Notes: a model not told the origin generated them from the sequence alone. A stretch of DNA of 64,000 bases from Chryseobacterium arthrosphaerae (GCF_001684965.1 NZ_MAYG01000001.1:2294001-2358000), one strand, 5' to 3'. Shown: positions 27,089 through 36,259, counted from the stretch's first letter. Made by a program: numbers and translations.

Positions 27089-27847
27089 CTATTCCCCTTT
27101 AAAAAGCTGAATCGTATAATCCAATAACTTTCCATCACCATATTCTCCATGTCCCGGAACTACAATTTTTACGTCGGGATATTCTTTCTTAACTTTTTCA
27201 ACGGTATTGGACCATGCTGAAACATTAGCATCACCCAAATATCCTTTACTTGCTTCAAGTTCTTTCAGCAAGCAGCCTCCGAACAATATCTTTTCACCTG
27301 GAAAATATCCTACTACATTATCTTTTGTATGACCTTCTCCGAAAAATTTTGTTACGGTTTCTTCATGACCTACTTTTAAAATGATAAAGTCATTAAAACT
27401 ATTTTGAGGAACAGTAAAATGATTTTCTTTAGCCAGTTCTATGGTCTTAGAATAGGAGTATGACGGTATCTTCTTATTGTGAAAAGCCTGAAGACCACCT
27501 AAACTATCATCATGGAAATGGGTTGGAACAACAGCCTTAATTTTTACATGAAGACCATCATTGATCCATTGTATCAGCTCTTCAGATCCTTTATCATTCG
27601 TAGGGGTATCAAAAACAATAGCTTCATTATTATTTTTAACAATCAGCCCGTTACAGGGAACATTGCCGAAATCATTGGTTTGTTTGAAAGAGGTATGAAT
27701 AAAAGCATTTTCCGAAATCTGAGTAACGATCAGACTGCCGGATTTATACACTTCTTTCGCTGCAAAACTTTTTTTATTCTGAGAACTGCAGCCTAAGATT
27801 ACAAAAGAAAATAAAAAGATGAATATACTTCCGATACTGATTTTCAT
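27089..27847 (-). CDS. subclass B1 metallo-beta-lactamase, predicted lipoprotein
   Basis: This 252-residue enzyme carries the full B1 zinc set: His110, His112 and Asp114 in THFHDDSLGG, His173 in GEGHTKDN, Cys192 in GGCLLK and His233 in VPGHGEYG. Lys195 fits the B1 substrate-binding Lys that follows the Cys by three positions. Such enzymes hydrolyse penicillins, cephalosporins and carbapenems in the periplasm. The N-terminus (SIFIFLFSFVILGCSSQ) is a lipobox with Cys20, so the enzyme is probably membrane-anchored, as NDM-1 is. By eye it is not a close match to IND or BlaB, whose zinc-motif contexts differ, and parts (GGC, VVPGHG) are more CcrA-like. It stands alone, so it is probably an intrinsic chromosomal gene. 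Confidence 0.92.
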   Translation of the reverse strand: MKISIGSIFIFLFSFVILGCSSQNKKSFAAKEVYKSGSLIVTQISENAFIHTSFKQTNDFGNVPCNGLIVKNNNEAIVFDTPTNDKGSEELIQWINDGLHVKIKAVVPTHFHDDSLGGLQAFHNKKIPSYSYSKTIELAKENHFTVPQNSFNDFIILKVGHEETVTKFFGEGHTKDNVVGYFPGEKILFGGCLLKELEASKGYLGDANVSAWSNTVEKVKKEYPDVKIVVPGHGEYGDGKLLDYTIQLFKGE

Positions 27848-28090
27848 ATGCTTATGGATTTAGAAACGAAATTAAGAATTATCAGGCAGAATTTATCAGA
27901 AAGTATATCAAAATCAAACACAACCAGATCATCTGCATGGTAGGTCAATTTCATGTTTAAAGCCATTGATCATGGACTTTCTGTAGGTAAAATTAACTTC
28001 TGACGATGATAAAAACCAATGATTAAAAAAATATAATATTTAAGTTTACAAAAGTCTCTTTTTTATGCCGATTTTTTTAAATTCTATAGC

Positions 28091-28098
28091 TATTTTTG
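28091..28098 (+). promoter_or_regulatory. -7 box of the FUSC gene, leaderless arrangement
   Basis: TATTTTTG matches TAnnTTTG and is followed by TAGT and then ATG at 28103. A clear -33 TTG is not visible at the usual distance. The spacing predicts transcription starting at the start codon. Confidence 0.6.
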
Positions 28099-28102
28099 TA
28101 GT

Positions 28103-30367
28103 ATGAACTATTCGGCGGAACTCAAAAAATTTGTAACCAGTCAATATGTATATTCTGCGATCAGGATTACATTAGCCACTGTTCTGCCTTGTTTAGTCCT
28201 CGCCCACTTCGGAATTCTGAAAGAATATTTCCTTTTTCCCCTGGGCACCAGCTTTGTTGCACTTACTGACCAGCCGGGTCCTTTTATACGAAGAAGAAAT
28301 GCCCTTGCCTTTGCGATTTGCTGTTTCGTTTTCGTAGCACTCATTGCAAGCCTTGTCATGAATTTTAAGATACTGGTGCTTCTTGAGATCATTGTATTCG
28401 GTATGTTTTTCTCCCTGATCGGGGTCTACGGTCAGCGTTTGGCAGCTGTAGGTTCCTTATCGCTTGTAGTACTGGCTATCTTTATTGACGGACATCTTAC
28501 GGGAAGCAATATTTTAAAAAGCTTACTCATCTTTGCCAGCGGATGCATCTGGTTTTTACTGATCTTCCTTGTGGTAACTACCATACGGCCTTATAAACTT
28601 GCCGGACAGATGATTGGAGAGAATTATCTTCAGCTCGCCGAGTTTTTAAAGATCAAAGCCAACTATTACCAGAAGAACCCTGATTTTGATAAACTGACCA
28701 CTCAGGTGATCGCCAAGCAGATCGAAATAAAAAATCTTCAGGAAGATACCAGGGAAACCGTTTTCAAAACAAGGACCATCGTCAACGAATCCACAACCAC
28801 CAGCCGTTTGCTGATGCTGATGTTCCTGAATTCCATGGACCTTCATGAGAAACTGATGACCTCTGAAAGTGATTATCAGAAACTCCAGCAAAGTTTTGAA
28901 GACAGTATGATCCTGGTCAACATCCATGATTATCTTAATCTTCTGGCTGAAGAAATCACAAACATCGGAATCGCTCTTCAAAGTGGAACGAGGGCAAAGC
29001 CAATGTTTAATCTTGAACTTGAATTAAAGAATCTCAATTATAATTATTTCGAACTCAGAAATAAGCAGCTGTCCCCGGACAGTCTGGAAAACTTCATGGT
29101 TCTGCGCCAGATCCTGATGCGCATCAATGAAATCACCAAAGAGATCAACGAAATCTATAAAGTCTTTTCCCAGAACGTAAAGCTTGCCAAAAGTTTATCT
29201 ACCGGATTAGACCTTAAAAAGTTCATGCCGAATGAGCCGAAACTTAATTCAAAAGTTTTAAGGAACAATATTTCATTATCGTCTTCTCATTTCCGCCATG
29301 CGATAAGGATTACCACTGCTTTGCTGCTGGGCTATCTTTTCTCCATGTTTGATTTTCTTGGGCTGGGCCATACGTATTGGATACTGATCACCATTACCGC
29401 TATCCTGAAACCGGCCTACTCCATCACGAAACAGCGGAACCTGCTTCGGCTCTATGGAACCATTACCGGTGCCACCATAGCCTATATCATTCTGCATTTC
29501 ATACACATCAACAGTGTTCTGTTTGCCATCCTGCTGATCAGTATGATTATGTGCTTCAGTTTCCTGAAAGGAAGGTACTTCTGGGCGGTATTATTTATGA
29601 CGATTTATGTTTTTCTGAGTTTCAATTTCCTGAATCCCGGAAAAGTCAATATTATTTTTAAAGACAGGGTGCTGGATACCGCTATTGCCGGAATCATCGC
29701 TTTTGCTGTTTCCTATATTGTATTGCCTGTCTGGGAACATACCCAGAATCTTGATCTGATGAAGAAATCTGCAGCAGATAACCTCATTTATTTCCAGAGT
29801 GTAATTTCCAAATTCTTACAAGGAAATTTTGATATTGAAGATTATAAGGTGAAAAGAAAAAATGCCATTATTTCACTGGCCAATCTCTCCGATAATTTCC
29901 AGCGGATGATCTCTGATCCTAAAAACCAACAGAAAAAACTGGAGGTAGTACATCAGTTTGTAGCTACATCCCATCTTATAACAGCCTATACCGCTTCACT
30001 TTCCCAATATGCCAAAAGCAACGAGCAGTATCCTGAAATAGATGCCGAAAGCTGGAGCAGAAAAATTGAGGCAGAAATGCAGCAGACCTCTACCCTTCTG
30101 AACGGTAATGATGTGACCGAAACACTGAAAATGGAAAGCCGCCTGGAACCGGAAGATTCTTCCATTGAAGATATGCTTCTGAAAAGGAAAACTGAGATTG
30201 AGGAAAATGAAATTGTAGACAGAAGAGATCCGGATAAAATATCACACCTGACGGAGCTTAAGAATATTCATGATATCCTGGAGCTGATTTATGACGTTGC
30301 CAAAGAACAGCGAAAAGTGATCGAAAAGTACAGGAGTGAAAAACATGCTACTCCTCCACAATCGTAA
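28103..30367 (+). CDS. FUSC-family (YccS/YhfK-like) inner-membrane protein
   Basis: This 754-residue protein has two blocks of membrane helices (about residues 15-165 and 395-545), each followed by a cytoplasmic helical region, the layout of YccS-type fusaric acid resistance (FUSC) proteins. The first block contains FPLGTSFVALTDQPGP and the second GHTYWILITITAILKPAYSI, then RLYGTITGATIAY, the FUSC signature. These are thought to export aromatic acids or similar compounds, but the substrate is unknown. Its last 20 bases overlap the end of the convergent phosphopantetheinyl transferase gene. Confidence 0.88.
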   Translation: MNYSAELKKFVTSQYVYSAIRITLATVLPCLVLAHFGILKEYFLFPLGTSFVALTDQPGPFIRRRNALAFAICCFVFVALIASLVMNFKILVLLEIIVFGMFFSLIGVYGQRLAAVGSLSLVVLAIFIDGHLTGSNILKSLLIFASGCIWFLLIFLVVTTIRPYKLAGQMIGENYLQLAEFLKIKANYYQKNPDFDKLTTQVIAKQIEIKNLQEDTRETVFKTRTIVNESTTTSRLLMLMFLNSMDLHEKLMTSESDYQKLQQSFEDSMILVNIHDYLNLLAEEITNIGIALQSGTRAKPMFNLELELKNLNYNYFELRNKQLSPDSLENFMVLRQILMRINEITKEINEIYKVFSQNVKLAKSLSTGLDLKKFMPNEPKLNSKVLRNNISLSSSHFRHAIRITTALLLGYLFSMFDFLGLGHTYWILITITAILKPAYSITKQRNLLRLYGTITGATIAYIILHFIHINSVLFAILLISMIMCFSFLKGRYFWAVLFMTIYVFLSFNFLNPGKVNIIFKDRVLDTAIAGIIAFAVSYIVLPVWEHTQNLDLMKKSAADNLIYFQSVISKFLQGNFDIEDYKVKRKNAIISLANLSDNFQRMISDPKNQQKKLEVVHQFVATSHLITAYTASLSQYAKSNEQYPEIDAESWSRKIEAEMQQTSTLLNGNDVTETLKMESRLEPEDSSIEDMLLKRKTEIEENEIVDRRDPDKISHLTELKNIHDILELIYDVAKEQRKVIEKYRSEKHATPPQS

Positions 30368-30962
30368 AGCAGTAATCATCAAAAAATTCTACTCTGGCCT
30401 TGAACTCATCTGAAAACTGATCGTCATACACACGGCAGCTGATCTTATGCAGATGCTTCAGCTCAAAGGGTTTCACCTCATAGTTTTTCTTTAAAGACCA
30501 GTATTTTGAATGATGGATCTTGTACATACTTTCCTTTACACTCCAGATAATGGTATAGAAAGTATCGGCTTTATCTTCCGGAATGAAGCCCCGTTCATTT
30601 TCATACGTGAACTTATCTATCACCCTTAAGATCTTGGGATTGAATTTTTCAACGTCTATTCCTATCTTCTTTTTAGAGATGGCAATGGCTGCAAACGGAA
30701 AAGAATGGGTAATGGAAATTTCGGCATCCTGAGGAGAAAGAAAAGGTTCCCTTTCTTTATATAAAATCTTGGACTGAGGTTTTAAGCTTTTCAGAAGCTT
30801 ACGTACCATCAGCACTTCCAGAAGTTTTTTCGGGTGATAATCTTTTACCTTTTCGGCATTTTCAGGTTCCAGTAATGTATTGATATCAAGTTCTTCACTC
30901 TCATCATACTTCCAAACAAGGATTGTGGCATTATCATCTGAAAAATCTCGGTAAAGGGGCAT
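30348..30962 (-). CDS. 4'-phosphopantetheinyl transferase superfamily protein
   Basis: This 204-residue protein has the two Sfp/AcpS-superfamily signatures: IGIDVEKF (magnesium site) and WSVKESMYK. The preceding ISITHSFPFAAIAIS region carries the conserved Ser-His. It transfers the phosphopantetheine arm of CoA to carrier proteins, making acyl or aryl carrier proteins active. No carrier protein or synthase is nearby, so it may serve fatty acid or pigment (flexirubin-type) synthesis; that is inference. The 3' end overlaps the FUSC gene by 20 nt on the opposite strand. Confidence 0.88.
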   Translation of the reverse strand: MPLYRDFSDDNATILVWKYDESEELDINTLLEPENAEKVKDYHPKKLLEVLMVRKLLKSLKPQSKILYKEREPFLSPQDAEISITHSFPFAAIAISKKKIGIDVEKFNPKILRVIDKFTYENERGFIPEDKADTFYTIIWSVKESMYKIHHSKYWSLKKNYEVKPFELKHLHKISCRVYDDQFSDEFKARVEFFDDYCFTIVEE

Positions 30963-31138
30963 TGTTTTTTTATTAGGTAAAAATAAGGAAAAAGTTGGAA
31001 GATGGGAGGCGGAAGTTTCTATTTATCGATAAAAGCACAGACAAACTTATTTAGATAACCTGGTCAAAAGCATTCATAAACCCCTCCCTATCAGATAGAA
31101 ATTCAGCTGTATCAACACTTTATTATCATTTTACAAGG

Positions 31139-31209
31139 TGTCATTTCTGACATTTTTTCAGTCTTGAAAGTGACAATTTTTCCAATTCTGGACTGGTATA
31201 TTTTTTGAA
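31139..31209 (+). promoter_or_regulatory. sigma-54-like promoter with upstream TGTCA/TGACA repeats (hsp20)
   Basis: CTGGTATATTTTTTGAA at 31193-31209 keeps the exact spacing of the -24 GG and -12 TTG elements of the sigma-54 consensus, but with A in place of the C after TTG. Upstream lie an inverted repeat TGTCA-TTTC-TGACA (31139-31152) and another TGACA (31171-31175), a plausible activator site. No TAnnTTTG box occurs between here and the ATG at 31263. This is sequence inference only. Confidence 0.45.
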
Positions 31210-31262
31210 ATCAGAAAATTGAGATCATTAATTTATTGTTTAACCTTTAAAAATCGTTTGTT

Positions 31263-31718
31263 ATGTCAATCGTAAAAAGAAACAACGGCAGCTTGCTTCC
31301 TGCCAGTCCACGTACATTGTTCGATGACTTTTTCAGCCGCGAACTTTTTAATTGGAGCAATAACAATTTTTCATCAACGCACACCTCTATTCCATCGGTG
31401 AATATCAAAGAGAGTGCGGATCATTTTGAGGTAGAAGTGGCAGCACCAGGAATGGAAAAACAGGATTTCCAGGTCACTCTTGAAGGTAATCTTCTGACGA
31501 TTTCCTCCTCAAGGAAAAATCAGAAAGAAGATCATGATACCAATTACACCCGAAGAGAATTTAGCTATCAGGCATTCCAACGTAGTTTTGAGCTTGCCAA
31601 GAATGTTGTTGATGAGGAAAACATTGAAGCAAAATACGAAAACGGGGTTCTGAAACTTACAATTCCCAAAACAGATGAAGCTAAAAAACAGGCTCCCCGT
31701 CTGATTGAGATCAAATAA
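31263..31718 (+). CDS. Hsp20 / alpha-crystallin family small heat-shock protein
   Basis: This 151-residue protein has the alpha-crystallin domain in residues 40-140 (SVNIKESADHFEVEVAAPGM, then the KQDFQVTLEGNLLTISS strand) and the conserved C-terminal ENGVLKLTIPK motif. Such proteins form oligomers that hold unfolding proteins for refolding by DnaK and ClpB. The gene is alone, with a 300-bp upstream region that holds a sigma-54-like promoter, and a terminator follows. Confidence 0.95.
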   Translation: MSIVKRNNGSLLPASPRTLFDDFFSRELFNWSNNNFSSTHTSIPSVNIKESADHFEVEVAAPGMEKQDFQVTLEGNLLTISSSRKNQKEDHDTNYTRREFSYQAFQRSFELAKNVVDEENIEAKYENGVLKLTIPKTDEAKKQAPRLIEIK

Positions 31719-31735
31719 TTATTATTTTTTTAAGA

Positions 31736-31767
31736 AATTGGTTTTCCTCACGGGAAACCAATTTTTG
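31736..31767 (+). terminator. intrinsic terminator of hsp20
   Basis: The stem AATTGGTTTTCC / GGGAAACCAATT with one G-T pair and loop TCAC is followed by TTT, 17 nt after the hsp20 stop. Confidence 0.75.
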
Positions 31768-31818
31768 TATTACTGAGTAAAAATTAATTCATCATCAAAC
31801 TTTCTAAAATGAAATACC

Positions 31819-32994
31819 ATGAATGAATTACTTTGGTCAATATGCATATTATGCCTTACTACATTAGGCTTGATGTTTCTCCTAAAAAGATTGAATCAGC
31901 CTTACATGATTGCTTATATCATTGCAGGAGTAGTTCTTGGGCCCCATGTTTTGGGAGTATTCACCAATCCCGAAGAAATAGAAACAATTGGAGAAGTAGG
32001 AATTTTACTGCTGATGTTTTTCCTGGGTATGGAAATCAATGTTCCTGATAACCGGACTTTGCTGATAAAACCGATCATCGCTCAAAGCATGAAAATTATT
32101 CTGAGCTTTATATGTGCTGCTCTGATAGGAAATATCATCGGGCTTTCTTTAAACAGCATGGTTCTTATTGCTGTACTTTTCATATTCAACAGCACGGCGA
32201 TTGTGAGTGAGGTTTTGAGCAAGCACAACACTTTAAAAACACCTTTTGGAACGACGATACTCAACATCCTTATTTTTCAGGATCTGCTCTTTGCTCCTGT
32301 TTTGACGGTTTTAAAAGCGTGGAATAAAGAAGATTTCAAACTCATCCATATTGTATTTCCGGTCATGGTATGCTTTGCTGTCTTTTTTATCTTAAAAAGA
32401 ATTAGAAATATACAGGAAATCAAGGTCCCAAAATTATTCCGGTCTATTGAAAAAGATCACGACCTGCAGGTATTTTTTGGATTATTCATCTGCATCGGAT
32501 TCGGATTAATTGCTGAAACAGGAGGGCTGAGCAGTACTTTCGGAAGTTTTATCGCCGGTATCATTGTAGGAAGGGTAAAATTGTTCAGCTGGCTTGAACA
32601 TTCACTGATCCCTTTCAAGGTATTCTTTGTAACGCTATTTTTTGTATCAATTGGGTTACGTCTTGATATTGCTTATCTGTTTTCCAACTTTCAGATCATT
32701 CTTATAGGGACATTTTTCGTCCTGTTAAGCAACTCTGTAATGTCTGCCATTATTTTCCGTTTGCTGAAGTATGACTGGAAAGAAAGCCTGTACGGAGGAG
32801 CATTATTATCTCAAACAGGAGAATTTGGAATTATGGCATTATCCATTGCATACAAAGCTAAAATTATTGAATACAGCTTATACAAAGCCGGACTGGGTAT
32901 CACCTGTTTATCTATTTTACTCTCCACGATATGGATTTCAGTCCTCAAAAGCCTGATAGAGAAAAAGAAGTTACAGAATAACATTAAAATTTAA
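31819..32994 (+). CDS. Kef-type cation:proton antiporter (CPA2), membrane domain only
   Basis: This 391-residue protein has about 11-12 membrane helices with CPA2 signatures: ILLLMFFLGMEINVPDNR, the N-S-T-A-I-V-S-E-V segment and ILIFQDLLFAPVL, where the Q-D pair marks the ion-binding site, and SSTFGSFIAGIIVG. The chain ends after the last helix, with no TrkA-N or TrkA-C regulatory domain, unlike KefB/KefC. It probably exchanges K+ or Na+ for protons. The gene lies 100 nt after hsp20 but beyond its terminator. Confidence 0.88.
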   Translation: MNELLWSICILCLTTLGLMFLLKRLNQPYMIAYIIAGVVLGPHVLGVFTNPEEIETIGEVGILLLMFFLGMEINVPDNRTLLIKPIIAQSMKIILSFICAALIGNIIGLSLNSMVLIAVLFIFNSTAIVSEVLSKHNTLKTPFGTTILNILIFQDLLFAPVLTVLKAWNKEDFKLIHIVFPVMVCFAVFFILKRIRNIQEIKVPKLFRSIEKDHDLQVFFGLFICIGFGLIAETGGLSSTFGSFIAGIIVGRVKLFSWLEHSLIPFKVFFVTLFFVSIGLRLDIAYLFSNFQIILIGTFFVLLSNSVMSAIIFRLLKYDWKESLYGGALLSQTGEFGIMALSIAYKAKIIEYSLYKAGLGITCLSILLSTIWISVLKSLIEKKKLQNNIKI

Positions 32995-33119
32995 AAGAGG
33001 AACAGAAAACCAATATGCTTCAATAAGCACTGATCAGTTATCAATCTATTGATTTCAAAGGCTGTTTAATCTCATAAAACCGACCGGACTTACTGTTTTT
33101 ATATCTTAATTATTAATCG

Positions 33120-33127
33120 TAATTTTG
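33120..33127 (+). promoter_or_regulatory. -7 box of ahcY
   Basis: TAATTTTG matches TAnnTTTG 40 nt upstream of the ATG at 33168. A -33 TTG at the right spacing is not obvious. Confidence 0.5.
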
Positions 33128-33167
33128 CATTTCATTATCAATTGAATTTAAAAATTATTCATTACAT

Positions 33168-34481
33168 ATGAGTACTACAACACAATACGTTCCTTATAAA
33201 GTTAAGGATATCTCCCTTGCAGAATGGGGAAGAAAAGAAATTACCCTTGCAGAGGCAGAAATGCCGGGTCTGATGGCTATCCGTGAAGAATACGGACCTT
33301 CTCAACCGCTTAAGGGAGCAAGAATCGCAGGATGTCTTCACATGACGATCCAGACTGCTGTGCTTATCGAGACATTGGTCGCTTTAGGTGCTGAAGTTAC
33401 ATGGTCTTCTTGTAATATCTTCTCTACTCAGGACCACGCTGCTGCTGCTATTGCTGCTGCAGGAATCCCTGTGTATGCCTGGAAAGGTCTTAACGAAGAA
33501 GAATTTGACTGGTGTATAGAGCAGACTTTATTCTTCGGAGAAGACAGAAAGCCATTGAACATGATTTTGGATGACGGTGGAGATTTAACCAACATGGTTT
33601 TTGATAAATATCCTGAATTCACAAAAGATATCAAAGGTCTTTCTGAAGAAACGACTACAGGAGTACACAGACTTTATGAAAGAATGAAGAACGGAACTCT
33701 GGTAATGCCTGCAATCAACGTAAATGATTCAGTAACCAAATCTAAGTTCGACAACAAATACGGATGTAAAGAATCTGCAGTAGATGCTGTAAGAAGAGCT
33801 ACAGACGTAATGCTTGCAGGAAAAAGAGTGGTAGTTTGCGGATACGGAGACGTAGGTAAAGGTACTGCCGCTTCTTTCAGAGGAGCCGGTTCTATCGTTA
33901 CCGTTACTGAAATTGACCCGATCTGTGCGCTTCAGGCTGCTATGGACGGTTATGAAGTAAAAAGATTAGATACCGTAGTAGACAATGCTGATATCATCAT
34001 TACTACAACAGGTAACTTCAATATCGTAAGAGGAGAACACTTCCTTAAGATGAAAGACAAGGCTATTGTTTGTAACATTGGTCACTTCGACAACGAAATC
34101 GATATGGCGTGGTTAAACAAAAACTATGGTCACACAAAATCTGAAGTGAAGCCTCAGGTTGATATCTATACGGTTGAAGGAAAAGAGGTAATCATCCTTG
34201 CTGAAGGTAGACTGGTAAACTTAGGATGTGCTACAGGTCACCCAAGTTTCGTAATGTCTAACTCTTTCTCGAACCAGACTTTGGCTCAGATTGAACTTTG
34301 GAACAACTCTGCTGCTTATAAAAATGAAGTATACATGCTTCCTAAGCACTTGGATGAAAAAGTAGCGGCTTTACACCTTAAGAAATTAAGCGTAGAACTT
34401 GAAACTCTTTCTCCTGAGCAGGCTGAGTACATCGGAGTAGACGTAAAAGGGCCATTCAAGCCTGAGTACTACAGATACTAA
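33168..34481 (+). CDS. ahcY: adenosylhomocysteinase
   Basis: This 437-residue enzyme hydrolyses S-adenosylhomocysteine to adenosine and homocysteine, closing the methyl cycle. Diagnostic segments are [45 protein letters not shown], the NAD-binding [13 protein letters not shown] and the C-terminal [11 protein letters not shown]. The length is that of bacterial SahH without the large insertion. It has its own promoter and a strong terminator, so it is monocistronic. Confidence 0.97.
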   Translation: MSTTTQYVPYKVKDISLAEWGRKEITLAEAEMPGLMAIREEYGPSQPLKGARIAGCLHMTIQTAVLIETLVALGAEVTWSSCNIFSTQDHAAAAIAAAGIPVYAWKGLNEEEFDWCIEQTLFFGEDRKPLNMILDDGGDLTNMVFDKYPEFTKDIKGLSEETTTGVHRLYERMKNGTLVMPAINVNDSVTKSKFDNKYGCKESAVDAVRRATDVMLAGKRVVVCGYGDVGKGTAASFRGAGSIVTVTEIDPICALQAAMDGYEVKRLDTVVDNADIIITTTGNFNIVRGEHFLKMKDKAIVCNIGHFDNEIDMAWLNKNYGHTKSEVKPQVDIYTVEGKEVIILAEGRLVNLGCATGHPSFVMSNSFSNQTLAQIELWNNSAAYKNEVYMLPKHLDEKVAALHLKKLSVELETLSPEQAEYIGVDVKGPFKPEYYRY

Positions 34482-34505
34482 GATTGGTAAAAAAAATATG
34501 ATATT

Positions 34506-34536
34506 ATCCCACTGTTTTGAAATAGTGGGATTTTTT
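34506..34536 (+). terminator. intrinsic terminator of ahcY
   Basis: The stem ATCCCACT / AGTGGGAT (34506-34513 and 34524-34531) is followed by a T run. Confidence 0.9.
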
Positions 34537-34582
34537 ATTTTCAGCTTACCCGTGATTCTGTATTTTTGCCGCAAAAAATAAC

Positions 34583-35383
34583 ATGAAAATTAAATTATTA
34601 TTAGGATTAGCGGTCGCTGTGGCATTCTTCAACAGCTGCAGTAGTGACAATTATGATATGATTAATCCTTCCGGGCAGAAATTATTACTCAGTAAGGTGA
34701 CTACAACGTATTATGATGATCCCACGAAACCTGAAACCGCGGTGGAAACCCTGGAATACAACAGCCAGGGAGAGCTTATCAGGATGCAGTCTAAAGGAAG
34801 AAGCAGCACTTTTGAATACAGCAACGGAAAACCTGTAAAAATAAATTACTATAATGATAAGCAGGTATTGCAGTATTATATGGATTTTACCTACCAAGGA
34901 GATCAACTGACAGGTAATAAAGCGGTTTACCCCAATCCTAATAATAACAGGACTTACAGCTATACATATAATTCAAACGGCCAGCTGATCACTTCTACCC
35001 TTTGCCAGTCTGCAGACTGCTCCAAACCGGGAACCATTTCATATACTTATAATGGGAATAATGTGTCAGTAGAAACATCGTCCACCGGGGGGAACTTCAG
35101 CATTACTGATAAAAGTGAATATACCTATGATAATAAATTAACCCCTTACGCTAATACCAACAAGTATCTGAAAGTGATGATGGGAAGAGCCATGAAATTA
35201 AGCGAAAACAACTATCTTACAGATAAAAACAGTTTTCAGGATAATGATGGCAGCTGGAAGCCAAGTGAAACCACCAAGTACACCCTGCAATATAATAATG
35301 CGGGATTACCGGTTCAGGCTACAGGGATCGGCAGCGATGGAAACCTTTCCGTGCAGTATAATTACGAATATATTATTGCTTAA
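34583..35383 (+). CDS. putative lipoprotein with YD/RHS-like repeats
   Basis: This 266-residue protein has a signal (MKIKLLLGLAVAVAFFNSC) with Cys19 as likely lipid site. The mature part contains repeated short strands of the form (Y/F)xYxxNGxx(I/V): TLEYNSQGELIRM, TFEYSNGKPVKINYY, YSYTYNSNGQLITS, ISYTYNGNNVSVE, YTLQYNNAGLPV. This resembles the YD/RHS-type repeats often seen in Bacteroidota surface lipoproteins of unknown function. A TATTTTTG box at 34561-34568 is the likely -7 element, 14 nt before the ATG. Confidence 0.75.
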   Translation: MKIKLLLGLAVAVAFFNSCSSDNYDMINPSGQKLLLSKVTTTYYDDPTKPETAVETLEYNSQGELIRMQSKGRSSTFEYSNGKPVKINYYNDKQVLQYYMDFTYQGDQLTGNKAVYPNPNNNRTYSYTYNSNGQLITSTLCQSADCSKPGTISYTYNGNNVSVETSSTGGNFSITDKSEYTYDNKLTPYANTNKYLKVMMGRAMKLSENNYLTDKNSFQDNDGSWKPSETTKYTLQYNNAGLPVQATGIGSDGNLSVQYNYEYIIA

Positions 35384-35397
35384 TAAATTCCCTATAC

Positions 35398-35424
35398 AAC
35401 TCTCCAATTTTGGGGAGTTTTTTT
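35398..35424 (+). terminator. intrinsic terminator of the YD-repeat lipoprotein gene
   Basis: The stem AACTCTCC / GGGGAGTT with an AATTTT loop is followed by a run of T. Confidence 0.85.
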
Positions 35425-35536
35425 AGGAGCTTATTCCTGCTATCCACTCATACTCCTCACCCTGCTCCTTCCGGCACCAATCCCTTCGCCGCTCCCACAC
35501 ATGTTGCGGGGTAACCGCTCCTATCAGGGCTAAAAC
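35425..35536. repeat. dispersed-type intergenic element (TTCCTGCTATCC ... CTATCAGGGCTA)
   Basis: This GC-richer stretch begins right after the terminator T run with AGGAGCTTATTCCTGCTATC and ends with CGCTCCTATCAGGGCTAAAA. Its ends resemble a ubiquitous non-coding repeat that I recall from Flavobacteriales genomes (pattern GGAGCT...CTGCTATCC near one end and CTATCAGGGCTA near the other, with a variable middle). No reading frame is convincing. The remaining sequence to 35771 is AT-rich; TTGGCTTTAG at about 35622-35631 echoes the GGCTAAAGCC repeats. Confidence 0.5.
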
Positions 35537-35771
35537 GGACAGGAAACACGGACAGGAATTCATCATAAAATTCAACAGAACAGGCTTCAGTCCATTTTTT
35601 TACAAATAATTTCATTGGCTTTAGACAAAACTTATATGATGAATACAGTTCAGTATTATAAACCGTTTCTCCTGTTTATTGTCATTCATCCCGTATTTTA
35701 CCCATATTTTATCATTATGTAAGCTAAGTTTATAAAAAATGAATATATTTAGGCTCTTAAAACATTAATTC

Positions 35772-36164
35772 ATGAAAAAACAAAGAGTATCAAATGCATT
35801 TGTAGCAGCATCCTGGGTGGCGTTGGGAGCAGGAATGATCGGCTTTATCGTAGGTCTTGCAAGAGCAGAAATGCAGCTGAATGAGAAGGGATATTATTTC
35901 ACGATCCTTCTTTACGGTTTATTTGCCGTTGTATCGCTGCAGAAGGCTGTCCGTGACAGATTAGAAAACATTCAGGTAACCGATATCTATTACGGGATTT
36001 GCTGGTTTGCAACCCTGTCTTCCATTGTGTTGCTGGTTATCGGACTTTGGAATGCCACCATTTTACCAAGTGAAAAAGGATTTTATGCCTTTGCATTTCT
36101 TCTGGCGCTTTTCGGGGCTATCGCAGTCCAGAAAAATACGCGGGACAATATGCTTCAGGAATAA
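35772..36164 (+). CDS. yiaA: YiaA/YiaB-type inner-membrane protein
   Basis: This 130-residue protein has four predicted helices arranged as two similar halves. Each half carries the family pattern of a helix, an E-K-G-(Y/F)-(Y/A)-F motif (LNEKGYYFTILLYGLFAVVS and SEKGFYAFAFLLALFGAIA) and a Q-K-x-x-R-D turn (LQKAVRDR and VQKNTRDN). The duplication inside the protein is clear by eye. Function is not known beyond an inner-membrane location. It stands alone and ends at a terminator. Confidence 0.85.
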   Translation: MKKQRVSNAFVAASWVALGAGMIGFIVGLARAEMQLNEKGYYFTILLYGLFAVVSLQKAVRDRLENIQVTDIYYGICWFATLSSIVLLVIGLWNATILPSEKGFYAFAFLLALFGAIAVQKNTRDNMLQE

Positions 36165-36172
36165 CATAAAAG

Positions 36173-36196
36173 CTCTCCATCATTGGAGAGTTTTTT
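36173..36196 (+). terminator. intrinsic terminator of yiaA
   Basis: The stem CTCTCC / GGAGAG with an ATCATT loop is followed by six T residues. Confidence 0.85.
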
Positions 36197-36259
36197 ATTT
36201 TTATCTTCAATTCAATGATTCATATAAAAAGATAAATCCAGGCCAGGAAAAATAAAAAC

